Positions 15,355-23,811 of a stretch of DNA of 64,000 nucleotides are shown here, piece after piece (the stretch's first letter is position 1; each line of letters opens with the position of its first letter). The position numbers and the translations under genes are program-made. Under the pieces are notes generated by a model that saw only the letters and a program-made list of their open reading frames with translations, did not search any database and was not told where the DNA came from. Source of the stretch: Brevibacillus invocatus (GTDB lineage Bacteria; Bacillota; Bacilli; Brevibacillales; Brevibacillaceae). The stretch covers positions 1-64,000 of the forward strand of contig NZ_RHHR01000034.1 of the NCBI RefSeq assembly GCF_003710915.1. The letters run 5' to 3'.

Positions 15355-15795
15355 TCATCTTGGATTGACGTAGAAAAGCTTGCTAGAAAGCAAATCTATA
15401 GCGCGCTCGAGCTCGGCCAAATCCTCTAGAGTAGTCTCCTGTATCCGCTGGTTAAATAGAGTCGCAATGCGCTGAAAGGCCAGCTGCATCAAGACCTCAC
15501 CATCGGCGGAAAGACGGATGACCTGCTTTCGCCGATCTTCGGCATCCGTCATTTTTTCACACAGGTTTTTCTCGCATAATTTTTTCAGCTCGCGGCTCGT
15601 ATTGGGCATGGACATATGAAGACAGTCGCTGATTTCGCTCAAGGTAACGGGCTGACTGACGGTGATGTATTCCAGCATTTTATATTGCACGGGGGTGATA
15701 TCGCCGGTTTTCACATCTTTGGTTAAATCATGCGTCACTTGGTGAACAGCAGCAGTAAAGCTGACTAGCTTTTGAAAAAACAGTTCCTTGTCCAC
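15355..15795 (-). CDS. MarR family transcriptional regulator
   Basis: 146 residues with the MarR winged helix: LSEISDCLHMSMPNTSRELKKL (recognition helix, about 52-73) and the wing DAEDRRKQVIRLSADG (about 84-99). MarR dimers usually bind palindromes in divergent promoters. The divergent oxidoreductase gene and the perfect inverted repeats in between fit a classic MarR/target pair. GTG start at 15795 preceded by AGAGGTG. Confidence 0.92.
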   Translation of the reverse strand: MDKELFFQKLVSFTAAVHQVTHDLTKDVKTGDITPVQYKMLEYITVSQPVTLSEISDCLHMSMPNTSRELKKLCEKNLCEKMTDAEDRRKQVIRLSADGEVLMQLAFQRIATLFNQRIQETTLEDLAELERAIDLLSSKLFYVNPR

Positions 15796-15807
15796 AAAAT
15801 CACCTCT

Positions 15808-15822
15808 CTATCGTAACGATAG
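15808..15822. promoter_or_regulatory. Inverted repeat near the MarR start
   Basis: CTATCG-TAA-CGATAG, perfect, 12 bases upstream of the MarR GTG. Candidate autoregulatory site. Confidence 0.5.
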
Positions 15823-15851
15823 CAAAATCATTATCAACAAACAATTATCAA

Positions 15852-15901
15852 TTGACAACTAATTCATGGAGGTGGTATTTTTTACTTATCAAATGATAAG
15901 T
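15852..15901 (+). promoter_or_regulatory. Promoter and MarR operator of the NADPH oxidoreductase
   Basis: TTGACA (15852-15857), 18-base spacer, TATTTT (15876-15881). It is followed immediately by the perfect inverted repeat ACTTATCA-AA-TGATAAGT (15884-15901), which would cover the transcription start. This is the arrangement expected for repression by the adjacent MarR protein. Confidence 0.65.
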
Positions 15902-15914
15902 AGGGGGCTGGGCA

Positions 15915-16502
15915 TTGAAAACGCTGATTATCTACACACATCCAAATCACCAGAGTCTTAGCTATGCCTTTTTGCAAAAGGTCATTCAAGGAAGTACAGA
16001 GAATCCGCAAATCGAAGAAATCAAAGTGCTGGATCTGTACGAGGAAGGGTTCAATCCGGTCCTGGTTTTCAATGAGCAAAAACGTAGACGGGATATGCAT
16101 GCGGACCCTGATTTAGAAATCTACCGGGAACAAATCCTCTGGGCTGACCAGCTGGTATTTGTGTATCCCATCTGGTGGGGCCGTCCCCCAGCCATGCTCA
16201 TGGGGTATATCGACCAGCTTTTTGCTTCGGAGTTTGCATACAGGGAAAAAGGCGGGCTGCTACCCGAGGGGCTGTTGCGCGGAAAATCGGTTGTGTGCAT
16301 TTCAACGATGAAGGGACCTACACATTATCCGTTGTTCTGGTTGAACAATGCACACAAGGCATTGATGAAGAAAGCCTTGTTTCAATACGTAGGGATACGC
16401 AAAGTGAAATTCTTTGAATTCGGCAATATGGAAAGTCCGAGGGGAGGGCAAGTCGAAAAGCTGGAGAAAGTGCGCCGTTACTTCCAGGCAGTCCGTGCAT
16501 AA
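15915..16502 (+). CDS. NAD(P)H oxidoreductase, flavodoxin-like fold (KefF/YwrO/MdaB type)
   Basis: 195 residues: N-terminal flavin phosphate loop (YTHPNHQSLSYAF, about 7-19), WADQLVFVYPIWWGRPPAMLMGYIDQLF (about 76-103, active-site region typical of the family), and a C-terminal flavodoxin-like core. Members are FAD/FMN quinone reductases that protect against electrophiles; in KefF they activate a potassium efflux system. Starts at TTG 15915 with an AGGGGG site. Probably controlled by the divergent MarR gene. Confidence 0.9.
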   Translation: MKTLIIYTHPNHQSLSYAFLQKVIQGSTENPQIEEIKVLDLYEEGFNPVLVFNEQKRRRDMHADPDLEIYREQILWADQLVFVYPIWWGRPPAMLMGYIDQLFASEFAYREKGGLLPEGLLRGKSVVCISTMKGPTHYPLFWLNNAHKALMKKALFQYVGIRKVKFFEFGNMESPRGGQVEKLEKVRRYFQAVRA

Positions 16503-16601
16503 GGTGCCTCGTATGCAACCACACTCCTGCTATATCCGTATATGGTAAGATAAGCGGAAATGGAAAACATGGAGAAACCCATGCTACAGGAGGAGAGGCA
16601 G

Positions 16602-17378
16602 TTGTTTTTTGATCCTTTTTATTCCGATGGCTTTTCAATCTTCAATATCCTATTTGTCATCATTCCCCTGATTATTTTTGGGACCATTGCCTTTATTGTC
16701 ATCAAAGGCGTGAGTACCTGGATGTCCAATAACGCTTCGCCTGTCAGAGAGGAAGAGGTGACGGTGATTGGCAAACGAATCCAGGTATGGGGAGGCTCCA
16801 ATAATTCGAGTGCGAATACCTCGTACTATATTACTTTCGAGCTGGCTAATGGGGAACGAATTGAACTGGGTGTAAAAGGTTCCGTTTACGGCGCATGCAA
16901 AGAAGACGAGACCGGACTGCTGACTTTTCAAGGAACCCGATTTAAAAGCTTTCAGCCACGTGCTACTGCGTCGCGTAAAGTGGAGCAGCCTACGCCAGTG
17001 CAGCAGCAGGCGCCCGAGACGCATGAATTCTTTCGTCCCAATAAAATCAGCAAGAAAAGCGCGGAGCATTACAATTGGGGAGCGGCATGTGACGGCTGGC
17101 ATCTGGCCAAGGGAAATAATCTGAGTGTGATCCATGAGCGGATGCCTGGAAAAACGGAAGAAGTACGGCATTATCATGAGCGCGCGCGACAGTTTTTCTT
17201 CGTCCTGTCGGGCGAGGCGATGCTGGAAGTGGACGGCGTGAGGCTGATGCTCCGAGAACAGGAGGGCGCAGAGGTCCCGCCGGGAGTGTGGCATCAGATG
17301 AAAAATGAGCGTTTTGACGAAGTGGAATTTCTCGTCATATCTACCCCTCCTACACGGGGGGATCGCAAAGAAGAATAA
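16602..17378 (+). CDS. DUF2500 membrane domain fused to a C-terminal cupin
   Basis: The first about 115 residues follow the DUF2500 pattern: one membrane helix (FNILFVIIPLIIFGTIAFIVI), then KRIQVWGG, SYYITFELANGERIELGV and the typical ending GLLTFQGTRFKSF. DUF2500 proteins normally stop there (about 120 residues). Here a Q/P-rich linker (about 120-140) joins a cupin domain (HYHERARQFFFVLSGEAMLEVDG, then PPGVWHQM), giving 258 residues in one frame. The TTG at 16602 has AGGAGGAG at good spacing; an upstream ATG at 16560 would add 14 residues but has no site. A membrane-tethered cupin of this kind is unusual to my knowledge. Function unknown. Confidence 0.8.
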   Translation: MFFDPFYSDGFSIFNILFVIIPLIIFGTIAFIVIKGVSTWMSNNASPVREEEVTVIGKRIQVWGGSNNSSANTSYYITFELANGERIELGVKGSVYGACKEDETGLLTFQGTRFKSFQPRATASRKVEQPTPVQQQAPETHEFFRPNKISKKSAEHYNWGAACDGWHLAKGNNLSVIHERMPGKTEEVRHYHERARQFFFVLSGEAMLEVDGVRLMLREQEGAEVPPGVWHQMKNERFDEVEFLVISTPPTRGDRKEE

Positions 17379-17381
17379 GAA

Positions 17382-17413
17382 AAAGCCTGACCATCAGCGG
17401 TCGGGCTTTTTTT
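17382..17413 (+). terminator. Intrinsic terminator after DUF2500-cupin gene
   Basis: AAAGCCTGACC-ATCAGC-GGTCGGGCTTT followed by T run. Confidence 0.88.
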
Positions 17414-17416
17414 GTA

Positions 17417-17551
17417 TTACTTCATATTCATGAAATCGGACATTTGTGCAAACGCGTCAGCCAAAGCGTGCAGACCTTCGAACGTCTGATAAGCGAAAAG
17501 TGGCAGACTGACAACAAAAATCAAAGCTTCTCCGATATACTTGGCGATCAT
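17417..17551 (-). CDS. 44-residue membrane protein
   Basis: Short gene with a perfect AAAGGAGG site 8 bases before the ATG. One hydrophobic stretch (ALIFVVSLPLFAYQTF) is followed by an amphipathic tail ending MSDFMNMK. It lies 36 bases after the neighbouring 91-residue gene on the same strand, so the two are probably co-transcribed. No family recognised. Confidence 0.7.
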   Translation of the reverse strand: MIAKYIGEALIFVVSLPLFAYQTFEGLHALADAFAQMSDFMNMK

Positions 17552-17587
17552 GGGATCGACCTCCTTTTGGTTTTTCCTGTGCGCGGA

Positions 17588-17863
17588 TCAAGCCAAAAGG
17601 TGAACGTATGTATCGGATTCGCCGTCTGTATGCATGCGTCGGAACAACCGGTAGCGCAGCATTTGCCCTGCTTTCATCGGATATGCCTCCACCGTGTTCG
17701 GATGAATAGACGGTTGGTAGGCATCTCTCGCGTGCCAATGAATAGCCAGCTTTTGAGGATTGACGTAACGACGCAAATAGCAGGCAGTCGCTACTCCTCC
17801 CACGAGCATGGCCAGCAAGGCGAAGAGATCGTCCAACGAAAGCAAGAATAACAATTCTTCCAT
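17588..17863 (-). CDS. 91-residue membrane protein of unknown function
   Basis: N-terminal hydrophobic region (LLFLLSLDDLFALLAMLVGGVATACYL), then a basic cytoplasmic tail rich in His and Arg (RRYVNPQKLAIHWHARDAYQ). The ATG at 17863 is supported by GAGGAGGTG about 10 bases upstream; the open frame further upstream is not protein-like. First of two small membrane-protein genes. It is divergent from the HTH regulator at 18077. Confidence 0.68.
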   Translation of the reverse strand: MEELLFLLSLDDLFALLAMLVGGVATACYLRRYVNPQKLAIHWHARDAYQPSIHPNTVEAYPMKAGQMLRYRLFRRMHTDGESDTYVHLLA

Positions 17864-18008
17864 GACGATTCTCACCTCCTCGGTAAACTCCATTCTACTC
17901 CTGTTCCTCCATTCGGGCAATTGGAAATAAGACGGGGATTTGCAATCGACCCAAGTTCGGCAATTAAGCCTCGAAAAATAAAAGGTACATATTGGGCTCA
18001 TCCAGCAT

Positions 18009-18049
18009 TTGACAAAGGGAAATCTACGTAATAAACTATTTTTACGTAA
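18009..18049 (+). promoter_or_regulatory. Strong promoter with paired TACGTAA boxes
   Basis: TTGACA (18009-18014), 17-base spacer, TAAACT (18032-18037). Two copies of TACGTAA (18025-18031 and 18043-18049), each containing the palindrome TACGTA, bracket the -10 element. This suggests an operator for the HTH regulator encoded next. Confidence 0.7.
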
Positions 18050-18076
18050 ATGATTAATGTCATGAGGTGTGAAAAG

Positions 18077-18670
18077 GTGGCACAAGAGCAGCTTGAAACC
18101 TATGTAGTCGAATCGCCAGAGCAGGCGATGGCCTTGTTGAACCCGCTTCGTGCAGAGATTTTAAGCCGACTGATGGAGCCTGCTTCTGCGGCAGAGGTAG
18201 CACGTGGGATCAATGAAATTCCGCAGAGAGTCAATTACCACCTGAAGGCACTGGAAAAAGTAGGCTTGGTGCGCAGGGTAGGGAGCCGCCAGGTGCGCAA
18301 TCTGGTGGAGGTGCTTTACCTCGCGATCGCGCGCACGTACGTTTTGTCAGAAGGGCTGAACTGGGCAGGAAACACCGTGCAGCAGATGAAGGACCAAGGC
18401 TCGCTGTCGCATTTGGTTCATACCGCAGAGCGGATCAAGCGAGATGCCCTGCTGTTAATGGAGCGATCGGACCAGCAGGAGGAGATTCCGAGTGCCACGC
18501 TGGATACCCGGATTCAGCTGGCTAGTGCCGAGCAGCGCAGTGCCTTCGTCGAGGAGTACGTACAGCTGGTGAACCAGCTGGTGGAAAAGTACCAGACAGC
18601 CGCAGAAGGACAGGAGACGTATCAGGTCGTACTGGCTGTCTATCCAAAAGAAGGAGGCGAAGAAGGATGA
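18077..18670 (+). CDS. ArsR-like winged-helix transcriptional regulator
   Basis: The product has an N-terminal ArsR/HTH_20 domain (about residues 14-85): NPLRAEILSRLMEPASAAEVA, then RVNYHLKALEKVGLV as recognition helix. The C-terminal half is helical and may bind a ligand or dimerise. I prefer the GTG at 18077 (GAGGTG 8 bases upstream) over the ATG at 18050, which lacks a site. It leads an operon: its stop overlaps the next gene's start by 4 bases (ATGA), and clpP and an epimerase follow. Operator boxes at its own promoter suggest autoregulation. Confidence 0.85.
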   Translation: MAQEQLETYVVESPEQAMALLNPLRAEILSRLMEPASAAEVARGINEIPQRVNYHLKALEKVGLVRRVGSRQVRNLVEVLYLAIARTYVLSEGLNWAGNTVQQMKDQGSLSHLVHTAERIKRDALLLMERSDQQEEIPSATLDTRIQLASAEQRSAFVEEYVQLVNQLVEKYQTAAEGQETYQVVLAVYPKEGGEEG

Positions 18671-18933
18671 AGGCAGAGGCAACAGCACAGAGAGCGTCGA
18701 GACCAGTCGTTGTATGGGAGAAAAGGGGAGAGCAGCCTGCGGAAAGCAATGTGATTCTATTCCCTCATTCCAGGGATGGAAACGTTCAGGCTGAGCAGGA
18801 AGCGACAGTGACCAGGCGGGAGGTCGGTTCTGCCAATCATCCTGCTGTCGTGACAGAAGTGTCCTCAGGCTTTTCCAGAAAAAGCACCTCGGTTTCGTCG
18901 CCGCAAGCTATGCACATGCGCATGGTCGCGTAG
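18667..18933 (+). CDS. 88-residue hypothetical protein
   Basis: Hydrophilic, low-complexity protein without membrane segment or recognised domain. It contains an SNVILFPHSRDG stretch and is otherwise rich in Ala, Ser, Val and Glu, so it is probably disordered. Its ATG overlaps the stop of the regulator gene by 4 bases, which is the main evidence that it is translated. Located between the regulator and clpP. Confidence 0.6.
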   Translation: MKAEATAQRASRPVVVWEKRGEQPAESNVILFPHSRDGNVQAEQEATVTRREVGSANHPAVVTEVSSGFSRKSTSVSSPQAMHMRMVA

Positions 18934-18972
18934 CGTGTATTCCAAAACAGGAATATGAAGGAGGATTTACGC

Positions 18973-19554
18973 ATGAATCTAATCCCTATGGTAGTAGAGC
19001 AAACCAGCTATGGAGAGCGTTCGTACGATATCTACTCCCGTTTGCTGAAGGACAGGATTATTTTTCTGGGCAGCGTCATCGATGATCAGGTAGCCAATGC
19101 GGTCGTTGCGCAGCTGTTATTCCTGGCAGCAGAGGACCCGAAAAAGGACATCCATCTCTATATCAACTCTCCGGGTGGTTCTATCACGGCAGGGATGGCC
19201 GTTATCGATACGATGAATTTCATTGGGCCTGATGTCTCCACGATTTGCACGGGCTTTGCGGCTTCGATGGGCGCCATGCTGCTGGTAGCAGGAGCGCCAG
19301 GGAAGCGTTTTGCCTTGCCCAATGCAGAGGTCATGCTGCACCAGCCTTCGGGCGGAAGCCAGGGGCAGGCGAGTGACATGAAGATTGCTGCGGAACGCAT
19401 CCTGAAGACGCGCCAGATGTTGTATCGTATCATCGCTGAGCGTACGGGCAAGAGTGTCGAGCAGATTGAGCGCGACTCCGATCGGGACTTTTTCCTCTCG
19501 GCTGAAGAAGCGCTGGAATACGGCTTGATTGACAAGATCATCGAAAAACGATAA
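18973..19554 (+). CDS. clpP: ATP-dependent Clp protease proteolytic subunit
   Basis: 193 residues, close to the usual ClpP length. The catalytic triad Ser98 (GFAASMGAM), His123 (VMLHQPSGG) and Asp172 (SDRDFF) is at the same numbering as in B. subtilis ClpP. The protease forms a double heptameric barrel that degrades proteins delivered by ClpC/ClpX. Start at ATG 18973 with GAAGGAGGA upstream. It differs from the usual housekeeping ClpP at several core positions ([24 protein letters not shown]) and sits behind an ArsR-like regulator, so it may be a second paralogue (inference). Confidence 0.93.
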   Translation: MNLIPMVVEQTSYGERSYDIYSRLLKDRIIFLGSVIDDQVANAVVAQLLFLAAEDPKKDIHLYINSPGGSITAGMAVIDTMNFIGPDVSTICTGFAASMGAMLLVAGAPGKRFALPNAEVMLHQPSGGSQGQASDMKIAAERILKTRQMLYRIIAERTGKSVEQIERDSDRDFFLSAEEALEYGLIDKIIEKR

Positions 19555-19577
19555 TCGTGACGAGGGGGGGAACAGGA

Positions 19578-20591
19578 GTGAGAATTCTGCTTTTGGGAGG
19601 AACGCGGTTTATCGGCCCGCATGTCATGAAAAGGCTGGCCTATGACGGTCATGACATCGCCATCTTCAACAGGGGTTTAAGCGATCCTAAGAAGCTTCCC
19701 GCAGGCTTGCTGACAATTGCAGGAGATCGAGCACGCCTCGGTGACTACCGCCGTGAGTTCGACTCCTTTTCCCCGGATGTTGTGCTCGATATGTTTCCTT
19801 ATACAGAAAGGGAAGCACAGCTCGTCATGGAGACTTTTGCCGGGATCGCGGGCCGTGTCGTTGCTGTCAGCAGCTGTGATGTGTACCGGGCATTCGGCAA
19901 GGTCAACGGGATCGAGACAGGCCCGATCGAGGAAGGACTTCTGACGGAGGATTCCCCACTATGCGAGAAACGATATCCGTTTCGTGACAGGATCGATGGT
20001 CGCGAAGACTATGACAAGGTATTGGTCGAGAAGGTCGTGATGAATCATCCGGAACTGCCGGGCTCCGTCATTCGACTCCCGATGGTGTACGGACCAGGAG
20101 ATTACCAGCACCGTCCGTACCCCTACCTGCAACAGATGCTGGATGGCCGACGAACAATCCTGCTCGAAGAAGAGTTTTCCGAGTGGCGATGGACGCGTGG
20201 CTATGTGGAGGATATTGCCCATGCGATTAGTCTGGTTACGACGGATAAGAGAGCTAGCGGCAGAGTCTACCACGTGGGTGAGGACGCTTTTCTGACCATG
20301 AAGGAATGGATTGTCCGAATTGCACAGGCGGTTGGCTGGAAGGGAGAAATCGTAACGATGCCAGCTCGTGAGCTACCAGAATTCATGCGCATACAGATCG
20401 ACTCAAGGCAGCATATCCTCTTGGATACTAGCAGGATCAGAAGCGAGCTCGGCTACCGGGAGCTTTGTTCAGCGGACGAGGCGATGCGCAGGACGATTGA
20501 ATGGGAGAGTGCTCATCCGCCTGAAAAGGTGCCAGGTCAGACAGAATATGACCTGGAGGATGAATGTCTGGCAAATCGGAGAACGAAATAG
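19578..20591 (+). CDS. NAD-dependent epimerase/dehydratase family protein
   Basis: Extended SDR fold of 337 residues: GGTRFIGPHV dinucleotide loop at the N-terminus (about 6-15), SSCDVY (about 96-101), YDKVLVEKVV carrying the active-site Tyr/Lys pair, and a RLPMVYGPGDY substrate segment. Substrate (probably a nucleotide sugar or similar) unknown. I chose the GTG at 19578, 7 bases after AGGGGGGA. It follows clpP by 23 bases and closes the operon before a hairpin terminator. Confidence 0.85.
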   Translation: MRILLLGGTRFIGPHVMKRLAYDGHDIAIFNRGLSDPKKLPAGLLTIAGDRARLGDYRREFDSFSPDVVLDMFPYTEREAQLVMETFAGIAGRVVAVSSCDVYRAFGKVNGIETGPIEEGLLTEDSPLCEKRYPFRDRIDGREDYDKVLVEKVVMNHPELPGSVIRLPMVYGPGDYQHRPYPYLQQMLDGRRTILLEEEFSEWRWTRGYVEDIAHAISLVTTDKRASGRVYHVGEDAFLTMKEWIVRIAQAVGWKGEIVTMPARELPEFMRIQIDSRQHILLDTSRIRSELGYRELCSADEAMRRTIEWESAHPPEKVPGQTEYDLEDECLANRRTK

Positions 20592-20604
20592 AATAGAGGA
20601 AGTA

Positions 20605-20644
20605 AACAGTCCTTGCCCGTTCGATGGTGCAGGGCTGTTTTTGC
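20605..20644 (+). terminator. Intrinsic terminator after the epimerase gene
   Basis: ACAGTCCTTGC ... GCAGGGCTGT hairpin followed by TTTTT. Confidence 0.75.
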
Positions 20645-20739
20645 GTTTGGATGTTTAGGAGGATGCAAAAAAGGGAAACGGGAAATGGGAAAAATCAAGC
20701 GACAGACCATGTTGCAGGCAGACTAGAGGAGGCATCTTT

Positions 20740-22428
20740 GTGAAAATGAGAACCAAGTTTTTGATCGCGTTTGGTGTACTTTTGGTCATGATGATTAGTT
20801 CTTCCTATTATACGTACATCCAAAATGACAGGGTTACCAAATCGTATCAAAGAATGATGGATGAAGCGGAGACACTCAGTGACCTCCGGGAAATTCAGTT
20901 TGTCATGACTGGTCATAGCAATGATGAGCGCGGGTACTTGTTAACGGGTGAATCCCAGTACGTAGAGGGGATGCTGGCAAAAGGCGAGCGCTTGGAGGCG
21001 CTGTTCCAGAAATTGCGCGAGGTCAATTATTTGTCAGCCAGTCAAAAGGAAACCATTCAACAGATTGAAACCTTATACCGTGATTATGCGGATCAAAGTG
21101 GATTAGCTGTTAAATTTTGGGACCGCGGGAACCAGCTTGAAGCCCAGTTGCTGCATTTTGGGGAAGAAAGCCAATCTAGACTCGAATTGGACGAAGCTGT
21201 TGGTGCATTAATGGATGAGGTCATAATAAGCCAAGATGCCAGTGAAATGAAGCAGGCCAAACAATTGATGCTTGCCAACTCGATCCAGTTCATCGTGGCT
21301 GTTGTCAGCATTCTTTTTTCCATTATTATAGGGGTGTTTCTCGTTCGCTCTATCGTGACCCCACTGCATCGTATCAATGAACAGCTGCGATCCATCGCAG
21401 AAGGGGAAGGGGATCTGACAAGAGAGCTGAAGGTGTCCTCCAAGGATGAGATCGGGATGTTGGCAGCTTCCTTCAACCAGATGCTGCGTAATTTGCGCGA
21501 GTTGATCCTGCAAATCAAGGGACATGCCCAGCAGGTAGCAGCATCAGCGGAGCAGTTGTCAGCCAGCTCCGAACAGACAAGCCAGGCAACGGAGCAAATT
21601 TCGGCGACGATGCAGGAGCTTGCGGAGGGTACGGAAAAACAAGCGCATCATGTCGAGGAAAGTCACGTAGAAGTGGATCAAATGGCTTCTGGTATCAGCC
21701 AGATCGCGAACAGAGCGGAGCAAGTTACCAACACAGCGGTACACACTTCACAGCTGGCTGCTGACGGCAATCAGACGATTCAATCAGCCGTTGTACAGAT
21801 GAACAGCATCGGCGAGACGATGACTCATTTGGCTGAAACGGTCGGCAAATTGGGAAAACGCTCCGAGCAAATCGGCGAAATCGTCAATGTGATCACGGAC
21901 ATTGCGGCACAGACCAACCTGCTGGCACTCAATGCGGCAATCGAAGCCGCTCGCGCCGGAGAGCACGGCAGAGGATTTGCTGTAGTAGCTGACGAAGTGC
22001 GCAAGCTGGCAGAACAGTCTTCCAATTCCACGCGTGAGATCACCGAGCTCGTGGAGATGATCCGCAACGAGACCAGAGACGCCGTTTCTTCCATGCAGAC
22101 CGGGAAGGAAGAAGTGGCTTCAGGGGTTGAGGGAGTTACTCGTGCAGGAGGTGTCTTCTCGGACATTCGAGATGCAGTAGACGGTGTGGCGGCTCAGGTG
22201 CAGGACGTATCTTCTGCTTCGCGTACACTGACGGATAGTACGGATAAAGTGGCGCAGTCCATGCAGACGATGGCAGACGTAACCCAGCATGCCGTGTCCA
22301 AAACCCTGGATGTATCAGCTGCAGCGCAAGAGCAGCTCGCTTCGATGGAAGAAATCTATACCTCAGCCGCTTCGCTTACCCGATTGGCTGAAGAGTTGGA
22401 AAGAGGAATAGGACGTTTTAAAGTCTAG
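20740..22428 (+). CDS. Methyl-accepting chemotaxis protein
   Basis: 562 residues: membrane helix 1 (about 7-26), an extracytoplasmic helical-bundle (CHASE3-like) sensor carrying the [10 protein letters not shown] motif (about 61-70), helix 2 (about 180-203), HAMP (about 204-256), and a long cytoplasmic coiled-coil signalling domain. The hairpin tip ([20 protein letters not shown] followed by [20 protein letters not shown]) binds CheA/CheW. Q/E-rich methylation helices flank it. GTG start with AGAGGAGG; ATG two codons later is possible. Ligand unknown. Confidence 0.95.
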   Translation: MKMRTKFLIAFGVLLVMMISSSYYTYIQNDRVTKSYQRMMDEAETLSDLREIQFVMTGHSNDERGYLLTGESQYVEGMLAKGERLEALFQKLREVNYLSASQKETIQQIETLYRDYADQSGLAVKFWDRGNQLEAQLLHFGEESQSRLELDEAVGALMDEVIISQDASEMKQAKQLMLANSIQFIVAVVSILFSIIIGVFLVRSIVTPLHRINEQLRSIAEGEGDLTRELKVSSKDEIGMLAASFNQMLRNLRELILQIKGHAQQVAASAEQLSASSEQTSQATEQISATMQELAEGTEKQAHHVEESHVEVDQMASGISQIANRAEQVTNTAVHTSQLAADGNQTIQSAVVQMNSIGETMTHLAETVGKLGKRSEQIGEIVNVITDIAAQTNLLALNAAIEAARAGEHGRGFAVVADEVRKLAEQSSNSTREITELVEMIRNETRDAVSSMQTGKEEVASGVEGVTRAGGVFSDIRDAVDGVAAQVQDVSSASRTLTDSTDKVAQSMQTMADVTQHAVSKTLDVSAAAQEQLASMEEIYTSAASLTRLAEELERGIGRFKV

Positions 22429-22435
22429 TCAGCAC

Positions 22436-22480
22436 AAATCCCCAGTCAGCCGTGAGTACATGCTGTTTGGGGATTTTTTT
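22436..22480 (+). terminator. Terminator of the chemotaxis receptor
   Basis: AATCCCCA ... TGGGGATT hairpin followed by seven T. Confidence 0.88.
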
Positions 22481-22498
22481 CGGATGTCTGGCGTCTGC

Positions 22499-23701
22499 TT
22501 AGGCCAGACGCCACAGAGAAAGCTGTCGATAAACCAAAAAGATGATGAGATTTCCGACGGCCGCAGCCGTGAAGACAATTCCAGGCCCCATCCACTCTGT
22601 CACCCAACCCGACAGGTAGATGGAGAAGACCATGCCCAGCTTGAAAATGGAACCCGTGATGCCGGTAATTCTACCCATCATGGACAAGGGAGTGGTCTCC
22701 TGGCGAAACGTCCAGATGCAGATGTTTTCGATCGTACCAATCATGCCAGTGAGAAACAGGGCTAGGCACATTAGCCAGATGTTTTGGGCAAGTGCCATGA
22801 GGGCATACGAGACTCCCAACAGGAGGATGGTAGTGCCCAGCAGTCTTCCAGTGGGAAATTTCTTGCGCAAGTACACAACCAGGGAGCTGCCGACCAAGCC
22901 GCCTGCACCGATGACAGATAAAACCAGGCCTAATTGGGAGTTATCCAATCGCAGATGATCTTTGGCAAAGTAAACGATCATGGCGTCAAACATGCCAGAC
23001 GTCGCATTCAAAAAGATCACGAGCACAGTGATTTGCCAGAGAGGACGGTTGCGCAAAAGCTCACGCCAGCCTGCAGCGAATTCCGTCCAAAATGATTCTT
23101 TTGCTGAAGGTGCAGACTCCTCCTTCTTCTCTAAAAAGGAGATGGCACACAAAGCGAGAAAATAAGCGGTACCGGTAATCAGGAATCCGTTGTGCAGGCT
23201 GGCGAACAACAGGATAAAACCCGATATGGCTGGCCCCATGATTTCGATGATCGTGTACATAAACGAAAAGCGGGCATTGGCTGAAGTGAGCAGCTCTTTG
23301 GGAACAACTTCTTTGATGATGCTCATCCGGGCATTGTGAAAACCGTAGTTGAAGGTCATCAAAAGGAAGCCTGCCATGTAAAAGTGAATGACTTCAGCAG
23401 CTCCTGTCTCGACCATGGCGTACAGCATGAACAGGAGAAGCATTTGGCCGAAAACCATCCATTGTGACCAGCGCTTTTTGGAAAAGCGGTCTACCCATAC
23501 GCCGATAAACATGGCAAGCAGCAGATTGGGTAAAAACTCAATGGTTCTCATGGTTGCCATCGTGACCGGTGAGCGAGTCATTTCGTACAGCATCAGGGGA
23601 AGCGTTAATTCATAGACCTTGGCTCCGGCACTCACCAGCGCGGAAGTGGAAAAAAGAATGAGAAATGGGCGGTTACGCCAGATGGATTGAACAGCAGACA
23701 T
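22499..23701 (-). CDS. MFS transporter
   Basis: 400 residues with about 12 hydrophobic helices, including the loop 2-3 motif GVWDRFSKKRW-like region (VWVDRFSKKR). It resembles the MFS_3/enterobactin-exporter-like efflux group. The ATG at 23701 has GAGGAGG upstream; the longer open frame before it is not membrane-like. It is divergent from an SgrR-type regulator. In E. coli sgrR is likewise divergent from the MFS sugar exporter setA (known). Substrate here unknown. Confidence 0.9.
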   Translation of the reverse strand: MSAVQSIWRNRPFLILFSTSALVSAGAKVYELTLPLMLYEMTRSPVTMATMRTIEFLPNLLLAMFIGVWVDRFSKKRWSQWMVFGQMLLLFMLYAMVETGAAEVIHFYMAGFLLMTFNYGFHNARMSIIKEVVPKELLTSANARFSFMYTIIEIMGPAISGFILLFASLHNGFLITGTAYFLALCAISFLEKKEESAPSAKESFWTEFAAGWRELLRNRPLWQITVLVIFLNATSGMFDAMIVYFAKDHLRLDNSQLGLVLSVIGAGGLVGSSLVVYLRKKFPTGRLLGTTILLLGVSYALMALAQNIWLMCLALFLTGMIGTIENICIWTFRQETTPLSMMGRITGITGSIFKLGMVFSIYLSGWVTEWMGPGIVFTAAAVGNLIIFLVYRQLSLWRLA

Positions 23702-23811
23702 GGGTTTGACCTCCTCTTTCACCCCTAATTTTATATGGGATACCACATGGAAAAAGGGTAGAATGAGAAGCGTTCGTTTTCCTCTTTCTATAGAGAGTTG
23801 AGTGATGAAAC

